This document shows, piece after piece, positions 1-14,264 of a stretch of DNA of 64,000 bases; the stretch's first letter is position 1; every line of letters starts with the position of its first letter. Location: contig JAQGBZ010000264.1 of NCBI GenBank assembly GCA_034687125.1, forward strand, positions 23,778-87,777, given 5' to 3'. Under the pieces are notes generated by a model that was not told the origin of the DNA, ran no database searches, and saw only the letters and a program-made list of their open reading frames with translations. This DNA comes from Neelides folsomi (lineage: Eukaryota; Arthropoda; Collembola; Neelipleona; Neelidae). The position numbers and the translations under genes are program-made.

Positions 1-88
1 ACAACCGTTATAATATTCAAAATAGCCAAATTTAAATTTAAATTAAACTTAATTGGTAGTTAAGATTTCAGCTAGAGTTTAATTATTT

Positions 89-683
89 TTAATTTACCAC
101 TCCTGGAGCTGGGCATTTGCAAGCTTCACAAGTAAAGAGCGGAGATTGTGTCGCTGGGCAAAGGAAGTCAATGTCAACAAGGTCGTTGTTCACTCCGCCG
201 TTGGAAATCTCGAAAATGATGGTTGAAGGAGTTCGGACGTTGCAAGAGCATGGGTACAATCTGAGGAAATAATTGAAATTAAATTAAATAAAGGTAATTT
301 AATTTGATTGTTAACTATTAATAATGAACAAGTCCTTTAGTTAATTGTAATTGTTTCAATGTCTTACGAGAGTGGGTCGCAGTTGGGGTCACGGAATGGA
401 GCACAGAGATCTGAAGAAGGACAGGCGTATCCAGTAAGAAGGGGAGAAATGTCCGTACAAGATTGCAAATTCATTGTGTTCTTCTTCTGTGGTAAATTGG
501 ATTTACTAGCTGCTCCGTAAACAACGCCAATCTGATTTAAAATAAAAACACGAGATTCAATTAAAAAATTAAATTCATCAAAATTTCTCGAAATTTGAAA
601 AAATTAAAATTTTCTCAATTTAGTTTGGATTTTCAAAATTCCTAACTTACAATGGCAAAAAGGGCAAAGAGAAACTTGGCCAT
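89..683 (-). CDS. Small secreted cysteine-rich protein, 3 exons, function unknown
   Basis: Spliced from exons 683-651, 531-368 and 260-89; the lengths 33+164+172 sum to 369 nt and give 122 residues with consistent phases and GTAAG-type donors. Residues 1 to about 20 (MAKFLFALFAIIGVVYGAAS) form a signal peptide, so the product should be secreted. The mature part has about ten cysteines, including CSCN and a CEACKC cluster near the C-terminus, and ends CPAPGVVN. I do not recognise the family. The start is the only ATG ahead of the signal peptide, and a TATA-like box lies about 100 bp upstream. High confidence that it is a gene, none about its role. Confidence 0.8.
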
Positions 684-783
684 TTTCTGCAGAAATGGAA
701 AATTTGAAGAAAAATGAGATTGGGAAGTTTGGGAAGGAAGTGAAGTTTAAAGTTGACTGTGAACTTAAGGGTTGAGATGGAGA

Positions 784-792
784 GCTTAAATA
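784..792 (-). promoter_or_regulatory. TATA box of the small Cys-rich gene
   Basis: On the minus strand the sequence reads TATTTAAGC about 100 bp before the ATG at 683. A pyrimidine-rich TCAACC stretch about 30 bp downstream could be the start of transcription. Inferred from consensus and spacing only. Confidence 0.45.
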
Positions 793-1274
793 CCCGGAAA
801 GTAACTGTAATTAAAGGACACTTGCCCTTGCCTTTGAATTATCAACGGACTTTGAATTATCAAGGGATGTAAAATTAAAACCATGTGTTGACCATTCACC
901 CCATTTACCATCCTTTCCCTTATTGTCCGTTTCATGGTGAGGATGAATGATTTCCTTATTGGATCCCTTCCAGTCCCAACGGTTCCAAGTTCCCAATTTT
1001 AGACTTTTTCTTGTCTATTGATTAAAAGTCCGTTAAGTACCCAAAGGGTCATTCAATTTTAGAACCAATCTCTTAAACTTGAAGGCAAATGCAGTATTAA
1101 CTAAACAGAACCAAACAAAATGTTCTTTGTTGAGATTCGTGAGATATTAAAATACCGTTAAATGTAAAGTTAAATTCCAATTTTATCGTATATATTTAAT
1201 TTTATAAAAAATAGATTAGGAAAACAGCATTCACAATTGTGTATTATTTATAATCTATCTTGAGAGTACGAATG
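793..1274. other. Intergenic, no supported gene
   Basis: A 61-codon minus-strand ORF (996-811) is a little less AT-rich than its surroundings and contains a direct repeat CTTTGAATTATCAA. It has no signal peptide, domain or partner exon, so it is not called. Confidence 0.4.
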
Positions 1275-1348
1275 TACAGGGTGGGCCATAGGTATCTCTC
1301 TTTTTTAGATTGTTTATTTAAAAACGAAAGATTATGGCTCACCCTGTA
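1275..1348. repeat. Hairpin MITE, CAGGGTGGGCCA family, copy 1
   Basis: Begins TACAGGGTGGGCCATA and ends TATGGCTCACCCTGTA, so the two ends are inverted repeats with one mismatch over 16 bp. The terminal TA on each side fits a mariner-type TA target site. Related copies lie at 16638-16773, 56488-56566 and 60578-60639. It has no coding capacity. Confidence 0.7.
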
Positions 1349-3275
1349 TTTCATGATATTCAAATAAATGGATAAAATATTAAATAACAATTTGAAGGCA
1401 TATTCCTGTGTATCACATCATATCATTCATATATATATACATATAATTATGTATGTGAGTACATTACCCACATTGGGTACTATAATAAATAGTGATATAC
1501 ACAATTACACAGTATTATATACATGAATGTAAATGCATATATCCTAATACTTTAATAGCATAAGTGCATAGGTATAAAATAAAATATTGAAATGTAACCA
1601 TTTTAATTTTAATTAAAGGAAAGTTGTATTATGCTAAAACCCTTTAAGTATTTATAATGGATGATGATTCCCCACTTCCTCGTTCGTACTTTGGTTAAAG
1701 TAATTCTGAGTAATAAATAATGAGTCAGATGACGATTTGTGATTATAGTATATCAAGATTTATATTTTATATTGCAAACGCGGTTGGATTCGTCGAAATA
1801 TAATTATGGCAATAATTTATTTATTCATTTACGCAATTATCAGTATTTAGATTATAATTTAGTAAACTATTTTGATTGATTTAACACTATCTAAACTTGT
1901 AAAATTACCAAATGAATTTAACACGTATTATATTATGCACACAGTATAATCGGTATTGTAATGTTACAATTTTATAACAAAAGGATATTCTTCATCAATG
2001 TCAATACGTCAATTCTGCTACATTATGAATAAATTAAATAAAATGAAATAAAAAAATCTCTGTTTGTATTCAATCAGAATCTATAATCTACCATAAAGGA
2101 AGATGGGAATGTTTAAGTTTTAATAACACATGTTGTAATTAAGTTAATTAATAAAAAAATAATTACTTACCCAATAGAAATCGAATACTTGACCCTTCCG
2201 AAGTTGTTTGCTATTAGGGTGGATTGAAATTGCATTTGCATATTTAGTGATGACTCATTGAATATTGTTATTGTATGGAAAAGAATCAAAATGATATTTT
2301 TAATCGAATGGGAATTCCTCGTTCTGCACATCCACAAACTCAACAAGCAAAACTCAATGGAGCAATTAAAAGACATTTGGAAAATATCGATACAAAATAT
2401 TCATTGTACTTTTAAGTGTAAAGAATTTCAATTGTCGCTCGATACCTCTTTCGTAACTTTGAATCATTCCATTCATAAGTATGTACATACCAGTACTGCT
2501 TAATTATGTTACGTATGTATTGTAATACATATATATATGAAAATATTCATTCATATTTCCAAATTTGAGCTAACTAACTTTATTTAATTTAATTTTAATA
2601 GTGTTAATTGTATGGTATGATATTTCATGGTTTGAGTTCAAGTTCAAAGTCTGCAAAAATTTGGTTCTGGTTGGTATATTGACGTCAGCAGTATAGGAAG
2701 TGAAAGCACTTGAAATAGGAATTTGATAATTGAATAAACACCATATCATTGATTTCATTCAAGAATTTGATTGATCGAGAAATCCAAGTAAAAAGTGTTA
2801 GACATGGATTCAGTTAAAGTTAATTATGATTAGGAATATCCTTTTTATCTATTTTGTACGTACTCATAATTACGAACAGTTTCACGAAGCTTAGCACGTG
2901 CATACAATCGGTAATTATAATTACGCAAAAGGAAGAAAAATGCAATTGAACAATGCCGATTTTCTATCAATTAATTAAATCTAGTTAATTTCCTTTCAAT
3001 TTTAATTTTTTAAAAATTTGCGTATTGGTTTCAAATACAAACAAGTCGAATTGCGTTTGAGTGTTTATTTGGACTTTAATAAAAAAATAATTAGGAAAGG
3101 CGTGAAAGATAATTAGAAAGATAATTAATTTTGTGTTTTAAAATGATAAATGTTATCAGGTGTTATCTGGATAAAATACATAAATTGGAGAAACCCTTTG
3201 GCTCTTCAATCAATTAATGAATTTCACTAAGAGGAGAAACACCAAACACAATTAGTAGTTAAGTAGACATTCAAA
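1349..3275. other. AT-rich intergenic DNA
   Basis: Contains several short ORFs on both strands near 2170-2760 that overlap each other and have no recognisable domain. The last 100 bp before the mucin gene hold a weak TATA-like stretch near 3171-3183. Nothing else is supported. Confidence 0.4.
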
Positions 3276-4691
3276 ATGTCTTTTTTATTTAAAGTTTTGA
3301 TTCTCACATTTTGCATTGGTTTCCAATTGCAGTCTGCGATAGCAAAACCCAACACGCATGCTTCAATCCACCGAATTCGGGATCCTTCCCTTCATCGAAA
3401 TGTCGTTGAGGAAGATTTAAACAAACGACTTACTTGGCCACCAAAATGGCCAACATGGCCACCAAGAACCACAACCACCACCACAACAACTCAAGCACCA
3501 ACAACTCGTCGCCATCCAACTTGGCCAACATTGCCAACCAAATGGCCAACATGGCCAGCGTGGCCAACCAAGAAAACCACCACGACCACCACAACCGAAG
3601 CCCCAACAGAACCACCCACAACTCGTCGTCGTCCAACTTGGCCAACTTTACCAACAAAATGGCCAACATGGCCAGCATGGCCAACCAAGAAAACCACCAC
3701 GACCACCACAACCGAAGCCCCAACCGAACCACCCACAACTCGTCGTCATCCAACTTGGCCAACTTTACCAACAAAATGGCCAACATGGCCAGCATGGCCA
3801 ACAAAAAAGACCACCACTACCACCACCACAACTGAAGCTCCAACAGAAGCCCCAACAGAAGCCCCAACTGAGGCTCCGACAGAGGCTCCAACAGAAGCCC
3901 CAACAGAAGCCCCAACTGAGGCTCCAACTGAGGCTCCAACTGAGGCTCCAACTGAGGCTCCAACTGAGGCTCCAACTGAGGCTCCAACCGATGCCCCAAC
4001 CGATGCCCCAACCACAACCAGACGTCCACATCCAACTTGGCCAACTTTGCCAACCAAATGGCCAACATGGCCAACATGGCCAACTTGGCCAACAAGAAAG
4101 ACTACGACCACAACCACCACAACCGAAGCCCCAACAGAACCACCAACCGATGCCCCAACCGAGGCTCCAACCGATGCCCCAACTGATGCACCAACCACGA
4201 CAAGACGTCCTCATCCAACTTGGCCAACCTTACCAACAAAATGGCCAACATGGCCAACATGGCCAACTTGGCCAACAAGAAAGACTACGACCACAACCAC
4301 CACAACTCAGGCACCAACTGAGGCTCCAACTCAGGCACCAACCACAAGACCAACAACAACGGCCAAGCCAACAACAACCGCTAAGCCAACAACGACAACT
4401 CAAGCTCCCACAACCACAACAAAGAAGACGACGACCACAACAGTGAAAACCACCACAAAACCTCCATCTTGCCCAACAGTCGATTGCAAGAAATTGTCCA
4501 ATGGAAACTATGCCAATCCAAGTGATTGCACAAGTTTCATTTCATGCTCGGGTGGAAACAAATACGTGATGGATTGCCCATCTAATCTTCATTACAATAC
4601 CAAGCTCGGAGTTTGCGATTGGCCACAAAATGCTAATTGTAGATCTTGCGATAGCGAAAGTGGATCTTCTGGTTCTGACTCATCAGATTAA
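3276..4691 (+). CDS. Secreted mucin-like protein with C-terminal chitin-binding (CBM14) domain
   Basis: A single 471-codon exon. Residues 1-23 (MSFLFKVLILTFCIGFQLQS then AIA) are a signal peptide. Residues about 50-390 are five rounds of a tryptophan-rich block (WPTLPTKWPTWP) followed by poly-Thr and TEAPTEAP runs, ideal for dense O-glycosylation; the longest APTE array is near residues 190-240. Residues about 405-460 hold six cysteines in the peritrophin-A pattern (CPTVDC, DCTSFISC, MDC, VCDW, NC), which binds chitin. The tail is acidic and Ser-rich. It is probably a peritrophic-matrix or cuticle mucin. The repeat regularity implies recent unequal expansion, so copy number may vary or be misassembled. 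ORFs in other frames here are shadows of the repeat. Confidence 0.92.
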   Translation: MSFLFKVLILTFCIGFQLQSAIAKPNTHASIHRIRDPSLHRNVVEEDLNKRLTWPPKWPTWPPRTTTTTTTTQAPTTRRHPTWPTLPTKWPTWPAWPTKKTTTTTTTEAPTEPPTTRRRPTWPTLPTKWPTWPAWPTKKTTTTTTTEAPTEPPTTRRHPTWPTLPTKWPTWPAWPTKKTTTTTTTTEAPTEAPTEAPTEAPTEAPTEAPTEAPTEAPTEAPTEAPTEAPTEAPTEAPTDAPTDAPTTTRRPHPTWPTLPTKWPTWPTWPTWPTRKTTTTTTTTEAPTEPPTDAPTEAPTDAPTDAPTTTRRPHPTWPTLPTKWPTWPTWPTWPTRKTTTTTTTTQAPTEAPTQAPTTRPTTTAKPTTTAKPTTTTQAPTTTTKKTTTTTVKTTTKPPSCPTVDCKKLSNGNYANPSDCTSFISCSGGNKYVMDCPSNLHYNTKLGVCDWPQNANCRSCDSESGSSGSDSSD

Positions 4692-6312
4692 ATAAAATAA
4701 CTAAAAATAATCTTCAAGATAACGAGGATTAAATTATATGTTTAAATTAAAAATTAAATTTTGTAGTAACACAATTCAAGAGCATTTTTAATTTCTTTAT
4801 TCGAATAAAATTCATTTGCATATTTCAAATATTTGATAAGGATTATTTCGTATAATAATATTATGAATGGCAAGGGCAAAGCATTAGTAAAAATAAATTT
4901 TTTCAGATTGCAATTAATAAATTTTTTCAGATTGCAATTTTATTTTTATCATAATTTCATTCAAAAATAAAATAATGTATTCATTGTCATTGTCATTTTA
5001 AGAGCGTAAAGGGTGGTAGAAAATTTCATATTAAATTTCAATTCATACGAATTTACGTAATTCGTAGTAAATTACGTAAATTGCTACATTCATTTTTATC
5101 GGTACTTTCCAAAAGATAAGTTGAATAATCAATCAAATTAAAAAAGAATTTGAACAGAATAATTGTTAGAATACTTTCCGACTTAAATTAGATAACTAAC
5201 CTAACTAAACTAGACGTTTGTGTTATTTCATTATTTAATTTATCGTTAGTATAATTAATTATTCTAATCTCACTTATTCTGACATTTTCACATCGGTCAA
5301 ATCTCAAATTAATTATTTTAAGCATACATAAATATGCACACATCGTTTTTATTATCTGTTTAACCTATAGTTTAAGATTTTAAAGTTTATATTAAATATT
5401 AATACGTTATAAATATTTATTTGGGTTTTAAATAATATACGTATTTAATATTTGGCTTGTTAATCAATTGTTGTTAAATAGGTAAACGTTAATTAAAACA
5501 TTAAAGAAAAAGTTGAATAATCAGTAATTTGCTATTTTTTATCAAAAGCGCGAGTTGAACATATTCATCATTTTTTATATCTTACTACCTGTACCTATTT
5601 TGTAAATATGTTGAGCATTTGGTACCAGTAAAACTAGAAATAACAGATAATTATAAAAGTCTATAAACTCATAATATAAGACTAACAATAAATGGGTATA
5701 ATTAAACTAAATTCGTAGTTTAAGAATGGACTTTGGGAATTAGAATGAGAAAATGAGCTTATATTCTATATTTATTTATGTCCACAGTCCACACATAAGT
5801 ACATGAGCATATACATACGGGTATTGCATTATATTTTGAACCTTAGAACTAGGATAATTAATTTGGTACTTTTAAAAGATAATCCCTATATATTTTAATC
5901 TTATAAATATACATTATTTATTTTCACCCTATTTTACCCTTTTAAAACCTAAAGTTTAAAAATATTTATTTCCTTCTATATATTAAAACATTACGCTTTA
6001 CTTATAATTTAGGAGATAAAATGCATTTCTTTGCCCTGGTATTATGGTGTGACTCACTCAGTCAAAAACCTACAAACGGTAAATATATAATTTGTCATTG
6101 TCAGATATAACAATTTTTTTGAATCTAATTTTAAGTAGCGTAATTGAAATACAGCTAATGGGTCAAAGCAAATTATTATTTAAGGTTTGCCTTTATCGCT
6201 AATTTGCAAAGGAAAGGAATATAATAAATAAGAATCTTCTCATATTAAAGATTTTGCTAATCGATTTTAATGAGTGGCAATTTAAAAACATACAACAGCT
6301 TAAACAAGTTAG
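4692..6312. other. AT-rich intergenic DNA with a short tandem repeat
   Basis: A direct repeat of about 23 bp (AAATTTTTTCAGATTGCAAT) occurs twice at about 4896-4942. Nothing codes here. Confidence 0.4.
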
Positions 6313-6493
6313 ATGAAAAAAATTTAAATGCAGAATATGGAATAAAGTATTTTCAAAGAATGGACATTTAATAAAACACATGAGAATTCACACAGGTGAA
6401 AAACCATTTAAATGTGAAATATGCAATAAAGAATTTTCACAGAATGGAAGTCTAATAAAGCACACTAAAATTCACCCAGAGGACAAATCATAA
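6313..6493 (+). pseudogene. C2H2 zinc-finger relic
   Basis: Translation shows a typical finger and linker, [20 protein letters not shown] followed by [13 protein letters not shown] and a stop at 6491-6493. The preceding finger has its second cysteine changed to tryptophan (KCRIWNKVF), and the linker before it has lost one base (GATGAAAAAAATTTAAATGC). No upstream exon is visible. It is the decayed 3' end of a zinc-finger gene or retrocopy. A second relic of similar kind lies near 50160. Confidence 0.7.
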
Positions 6494-7566
6494 TTGTATT
6501 GTGCATGAAAAGCTTTAGACAAATTCATAATATGCTATCTCATATTATAATCCTACTTGTGAAAAACCTCAATAAAAGTTTGTTTATTCTGTTACAAGCA
6601 TTTACTTATTAACGTAAATTAACCAATCGAATCTATTGAGTACTTCAAGATTTTGCCGTTCATCTGGTCCTTATTCCTTAACAGAGTCAAAAAAAGTTAT
6701 CCTTAAAATTCCTTTAAAATCCATAAACTACAAATTAATAAATTAATTATGTAGTAGAAATTCAAGGTTTGTAAAATATACAGATACATACAATATAGTA
6801 AGAATTAAGAATACGTAATTACATAAGTACTTAAATAGATACATGAATATATGTTGCATAGCGGTAGTATAATTAATAATAATTACTTAATTGCAGTAAA
6901 TTAACTAAATATGGTATAGTAATGTTCAAATTATAATATATTGTAATTTAATTTAAAGAAATTCTTCAAATAAAATAGTATTTGCGTAAAAGTAAGTTTA
7001 ATTCTCATTTACTTATTATATTGTTAGTTTAATTATTGCATATCGTGATTTACTTTTTTTTTGATAATTCACCTATTGTTAATAAAAAAAGAATATGTAC
7101 GTATTATCTTAAACTTCCAAAATTGTTTAATTGATGCATAAAAATAATAATGATAAATACTCATATGGCAGAAATGACAGTACTTACAATCTATACAATT
7201 TATCCATAAGACTATGTATGTTAATTTTATATAATTATTAATTATGTACCTTACCTACAAAGTATATGAAGTTTATACATTTGACACTTATACAAAATAC
7301 ACACACAATGTTTATCTACTTATACCTGTAAAAATATATGCATAGTGTAAAAGCAAAGTAAATATAAACATGTGCATAGGCACAATGATATTTTTATATT
7401 TATGACGAGTCTACAAGAGTTTAAATGAAAAGTTTCAAGGGCGCACCGATAAGAAATAAACTTGAAACCTTAATGGAATTAAACATATATAATGAATAGA
7501 TTCTAAATTTATTTCAATTATTCTAATTGATAGACAACTCATCAATTGAACCAACTTTAAGTCAAA
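6494..7566. other. AT-rich intergenic DNA
   Basis: Nothing recognisable on either strand up to the reductase start codon. Confidence 0.4.
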
Positions 7567-9873
<2,307 letters not shown>

Positions 9874-10350
9874 TTTAAGTAATTATTATGAAATATAATG
9901 TAATAATATGTGAACATATAATATGAAATGAAATAAAAATTAAATGCAATTTCCCATTTCTTAAGAATTTATTAATCTTCATAAGCTAACAATAAGCTTA
10001 AAAGTTTTATTTTTTATTATCGAACTTACAAAAGACACTTGTTAGACAAAAATAATTTTAAAATTTTAGTTAAACAATAAATCAAAATAGTCGGATTTAA
10101 TTGTTATTTTTAAATTTCGCCTTTCAGATAGCAATATATAAGAGTGGAAAATTATTTTTTTCTCATTCACTCGACTTTTTCCATCTTACCAACTTTTGGC
10201 CTTTTAAACATTATTTTAAATAAAATTGAAAAATCGCTAAACACTTCTAATTGTCATATCTCTTGACGTATATATGCGAAATGAGTTTCATCTGGAGCGA
10301 CGTGGTGGGCTGGGGATGTGGGCTGAAGATATGACTGATTTTATGAGAAT
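9874..10350. other. Reductase 3' UTR and intergenic DNA
   Basis: AATAAA-like signals follow the stop near 9930. A short stretch near 10280 (MSFIWSDVVGWGCGLKI, then stop) may be the start of the orphan fragment that follows, but no splice join closes. Confidence 0.35.
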
Positions 10351-10351
10351 A

Positions 10352-10542
10352 TAAATTTACGCTCCACAAATGAATTTCCTGAAAGCTATTATGGTGTTGG
10401 TCAGACTTTTAGATTCACAGTCCTGTATTTGATTAATTTGACAAATCCAATTGATTACGAAATTACGAGAACTCGCCATTGTGTGGCTATGAATGACCCA
10501 TCAGTGGAAATTATGTACGATTACGATTATACTTGTTCAGCG
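10352..10542 (+). pseudogene. Orphan coding fragment, unknown family
   Basis: One frame stays open across about 190 nt and reads like protein (SYYGVGQTFRFTVLYLINLT, then a stretch ending MYDYDYTCSAG) up to a GTAATT donor-like site after 10542. Upstream the frame is closed by TGA unless the TATGAG acceptor at 10351 is used, and no downstream exon is found. It may be a degraded gene piece or an exon of an unrecognised gene. Low confidence. Confidence 0.3.
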
Positions 10543-11124
10543 GGTAATTTTAAATTGCATTTTTTTCTATCAATCCACCTCAAATTGTTCAGAATGAGGA
10601 ACCACATCCAATGATGGAGATTCTTCTACTACCTATTATTAATTGTAAAATGAAAGTATTTATATAAATATTATGCATGGACAAGTGCATGAAAATAAGG
10701 AACAGAATAGAGAAAATTGTCAACTGTTGGGTCGTTGGATTATTGTCAATTAGGACTAAATTTTGATTTGAGCATGTGTCAGTATACATGTAATGTTATA
10801 TCGGTCAATTGTAGTGCAGATGCGAAACGTTCGGAGCCGAGTGGAATTATTCCAGCATAACAATATTAACACATAAGGTTGTTATTGTCCTCGTAGCATA
10901 AGTTCCCTAGACCTTTTTTTAAATCTAACCCTTAAAAATTGAAAATAATAGAATCCCAGAAATTTTCTATTCAATTTTCATAAAAATGCACAAATTAATT
11001 GTGGATCGCTATTCAAAGATTTAAAAAGGACTAATAATGATAAAAAAGTGTTTTAATCAACTATAATAAAAAAATTAAGAATTCCTAATCCATAATATAC
11101 ATATTTTATTATCCCTACTAATAT
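10543..11124. other. Intergenic DNA
   Basis: Nothing recognisable. Confidence 0.35.
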
Positions 11125-11749
11125 TCAGGATACAGCCCTTGGGTTTCCCGGATATGGAGGCGGCGGATCTTCATGAACTAAATATTATTTTAATAATAAT
11201 TTAATCATAATTTAATTATAAAATTATTGTCATCACATATTGGATTTTGAATATAAAATGAACCTCTTTGAGAATTCTGGACCCAACTGTGTGTTGATGC
11301 AAATCTTGGATTATAATTTTGATTTACAATATAATAACTTTCTTGTGCAGAAATGACTCCAATTCCTCTTGAATTCTCGTTTGTATTTGTAATTCGTGCG
11401 TCATGAACAATACTCCATCCTGGTTGCCGCTGGCGATTCATTTCAAATGCACTATCTCGATTGCTCTCATAAATTATCACATTTCCTAAAGTGCATTAAA
11501 ATGATTCATCATTAATTCATTAATCACTTTCATTAAATAAAATAAAGTTAAGTTAATAAATTTAATTTAAAACTTGTTTCTATTAATTATTCTAATTAAT
11601 ATTTTACCTATTGAACGTTGTGGTCCTCCAGTATCTTCAAGACTGTCAGTTCTCATTCTACCAAAGAAGAATTTATAAATGAAATAAATTGTCAAAGCGA
11701 AGAACAAAATGGTACTTATAATTATCACAATGTCATATGCAGTATTCAT
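11125..11749 (-). CDS. Small single-pass membrane protein with PPxY tail, paralogue A
   Basis: Exons 11749-11608, 11485-11237 and 11177-11125; lengths 142+249+53 give 147 residues, both introns in phase 1. A transmembrane helix occupies residues about 7-29 with no cleavable signal peptide and a basic flank (FFGRMR), suggesting an N-out/C-in topology. The middle is polar and rich in Asn, Ser and Arg. The C-terminus reads HEDPPPPYPGNPRAVS; PPPY is a WW-domain ligand, as recognised by NEDD4-type ubiquitin ligases (known biology). The exon layout matches the neighbour at 12397-13026, so the two are tandem duplicates despite low sequence identity outside the tail. I do not recognise the family; Shisa and WBP1-like adaptors have a comparable plan. 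Confidence 0.75.
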
Positions 11750-12396
11750 TATTAATTATAATCTCATTTAATTCCAAATTTGAACTAATAACAATTAGAG
11801 TGAAAACAGTATTGGATTTAATTATAATAAACAGTAAGCAGAAATGCTAAATGTTTCAAATAAAATGAAAATAATATTTCCTGACGTACTTCAATCTGGA
11901 TTCAATTTTAATTGAAGCATCAAATGTTCGAATAATTGAAATAATTGAATGTTAACTGTAAATCATTCGGCGATAAAATATGACGTCCAAATAGGGCAAA
12001 ACAATTCAAATCATATCTTATTGAATAGCATACAAATTTATTATTTTGGCATAGAGTTCTCATTATCATATTCTTCACATTGTGTATGGTATTTCTGATA
12101 TACATATAACTATAGAAATTTTCAGATATTATAATCTACATAATAAAAGGATGATTCATTTTATCGCTAATGCTTGTGGATATAACAAAACGTATTTAAC
12201 ATTGTCACCTTGAATGATAAAATATTTGCCTTTATCAGTCTTAACAATTTTAAATTACATAAATACAAGAAAATAACAGATGTAGAATTATGAACGGCAA
12301 CGGTTTTATTCAATAATGTTTAATGTAATATCAAAGATATTGATAATTATCATATAAATACTTGTATTATATTCTGTTCGCTTTTTGAATTATTTT
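11750..12396. other. Spacer between the two PPxY genes
   Basis: AT-rich; a 61-codon minus ORF at 12105-11920 has no supporting feature. Confidence 0.35.
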
Positions 12397-13026
12397 TCAT
12401 ATATGATGAATTGTTCCAGGATAAGGAGGTGGAGGATCTTCCCACTCTGTATATAAATAAAAACATTACCTTTAATTTAAAACTTCATAATTAAGAATTT
12501 AAGAAATCAAATTAAAGGAATTAAATAAAGTTAAAAATGAGTTAAGTTATTAAGATAAGAATTTCTCATTGAAGTTAATTCATTTGCGGGTATTACTTGT
12601 ATTAAAGTTGGGCCTCCGTGGATATAAAGACGCTTCGCAAATTGTCCTTTGTTCATTTAAAATGTTTATGGGATTTGTTCGCATATTTAAATTAGAAAAA
12701 TTCGGACACCTCTGGGGAGAATTGAAATCGATTTCATTATTCATTGAACTGTTTGTATTCTGAGACATCTCGACATTGACTATCAAGTGTAAAACAGTTA
12801 AAAGTTAAAATTGACCAAAAATTTTGGTTTTTTTTTCAATTTTGAGCCAATAATTTTAAAAAGAAAAAGAACCTCTTGAATTTTGATATAAATTTTCGTT
12901 AATTCTTTTTTGATATTTACATTCGTATTTGCATATCCTTATAAGAACATTAATAAGGACAATAATAAACAGAAAACTGATTGGCATGGAAATGCTAAGA
13001 ATGTCATTGGGGGTAATTTCGGCCAT
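12397..13026 (-). CDS. Small single-pass membrane protein with PPxY tail, paralogue B
   Basis: Exons 13026-12873, 12779-12597 and 12446-12397; lengths 154+183+50 give 128 residues, both introns phase 1 as in paralogue A. Residues about 9-30 are a hydrophobic helix (ISMPISFLFIIVLINVLI) followed by a Cys/Lys-rich flank (RICKYECKYQKR). The cytoplasmic middle is Asn-rich. The C-terminus WEDPPPPYPGTIHHI repeats the EDPPPPYPG motif of paralogue A almost exactly, making this the conserved functional part. Likely a WW-domain docking tail; partner unknown. Confidence 0.75.
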
Positions 13027-13929
13027 CAAGTCTTTAGAAAAATAAACTTTTAAAAAGTTAAATCAAAGAAATTGTTAATAACTGTATTTAAAATATAATT
13101 AATTAAACAAGTAATCAAATTTATAACTCGTGATTCTAACACCGATGAGATATAATAACTGTGTAAGATCGTGTAACATCAAATACTATTACATCTCAAA
13201 TAAATAAAAATGATCCAATCCAATCCAGACCTTATTATTTTTAAATCAATTTAAATATGTTGAAACCACCGGGAAAATTTATTCGCATTTATCATGAAAC
13301 CATAATGAATTTATTCTGTTTTTATTTAATATAATACATAAAATACATATAACCTACTATGTATCTAACCTATCTTATATACACAATTATTTGATTATTG
13401 TGCCACAGCCAAAGTTAAACTAAACTGAAATTCAAATGATTACGACACTCCTGTAATTATGAAATAACTTTTTAACAAACAGGAATTTATTCTTATTAAT
13501 TTTATAAGGCATGAGGGAGGTAATATAAGTTCAAGTTTTAAAAATTTACATTGTTACCCTATGTAAATTTTTCTGCGAATTTTAAAACTCGGACACTTTG
13601 CTTATTGGAATGAACTATAGTTGATTCATTCTAAAATTATCATAAGGTATCGATTGTTAAATTTTGTTAATAATTCACACTTTATTAAGTATAATACAAT
13701 TAGCAATACATGGTAGGTGATTTTCAGTTATTGAAAATGAAAAATGATTATTTAATTAAAAATCTTATTTCAACGATCACTTATACTCATTAATCATTAA
13801 CTTGTACTATGCCAAATAAATTTGGACAGATAAAATTCATGGAATGATTATTGATACTAAAATTACGATTTCTTCATATAAAGTAAAATAATGCTTTAAA
13901 GGGTTAACTTTTAAGAGAAAAGGAGACAT
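13027..13929. other. AT-rich intergenic DNA
   Basis: Contains an imperfect inverted repeat around 13535-13595 (TTTAAAAATTTACAT against ATGTAAATTTTT). No gene seen. Confidence 0.35.
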
Positions 13930-14160
13930 AAAAAGTATTTTAATCAAAAGGTCACTTTAAGTTTTAAATAAGAGGATTATAATTTTAATAATAAATTAAC
14001 CCATTGAGAGGAGAAACGAAAATTCCCAGAATCTTTATTTCAATGTCTCTCTGAATTGAATACATTACTCATATGCCATTTCATGCTTATCGTTAATAAA
14101 CTATATTTCATCATACAGAGTTTGTCTAATAGAAAAATGGTATTTAACACAAAAAATTAA
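13930..14160 (+). pseudogene. Duplicated 5' region of the galactosyltransferase gene, including its ATG exon
   Basis: Closely resembles 15175-15390: both share GTATTTTA..AAAAGGTCACTTTAAG, CCCATTGAGAG, TTTCAATGTCTCTCTGAATT and AGAGTTTGTCTAATAGAAAA followed by ATG and a GT donor (ATG at 14137-14139 here, 15365-15367 in the gene). No matching second exon follows. It is a tandem duplicate that kept promoter, leader and start exon only. Confidence 0.7.
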
Positions 14161-14264
14161 TATGATTGTAATGATGATTAAAAAAGAAATAAATTATTAT
14201 CAACATCCTGATATATTTGTTTCATAATGTTTATTCCAATATCTAAACTTGTGATTGTTATATC

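Noticed and set aside
811-996. 61-codon minus-strand ORF in less AT-rich DNA
   Set aside because: No signal peptide, splice partner or domain; internal direct repeat explains its composition.
2167-2758. Overlapping 60-80 codon ORFs on both strands
   Set aside because: Overlapping, low-complexity and lacking any coding signature.
3430-4446. Several long ORFs on both strands across the mucin gene
   Set aside because: They are frame shadows of a short-period codon repeat.
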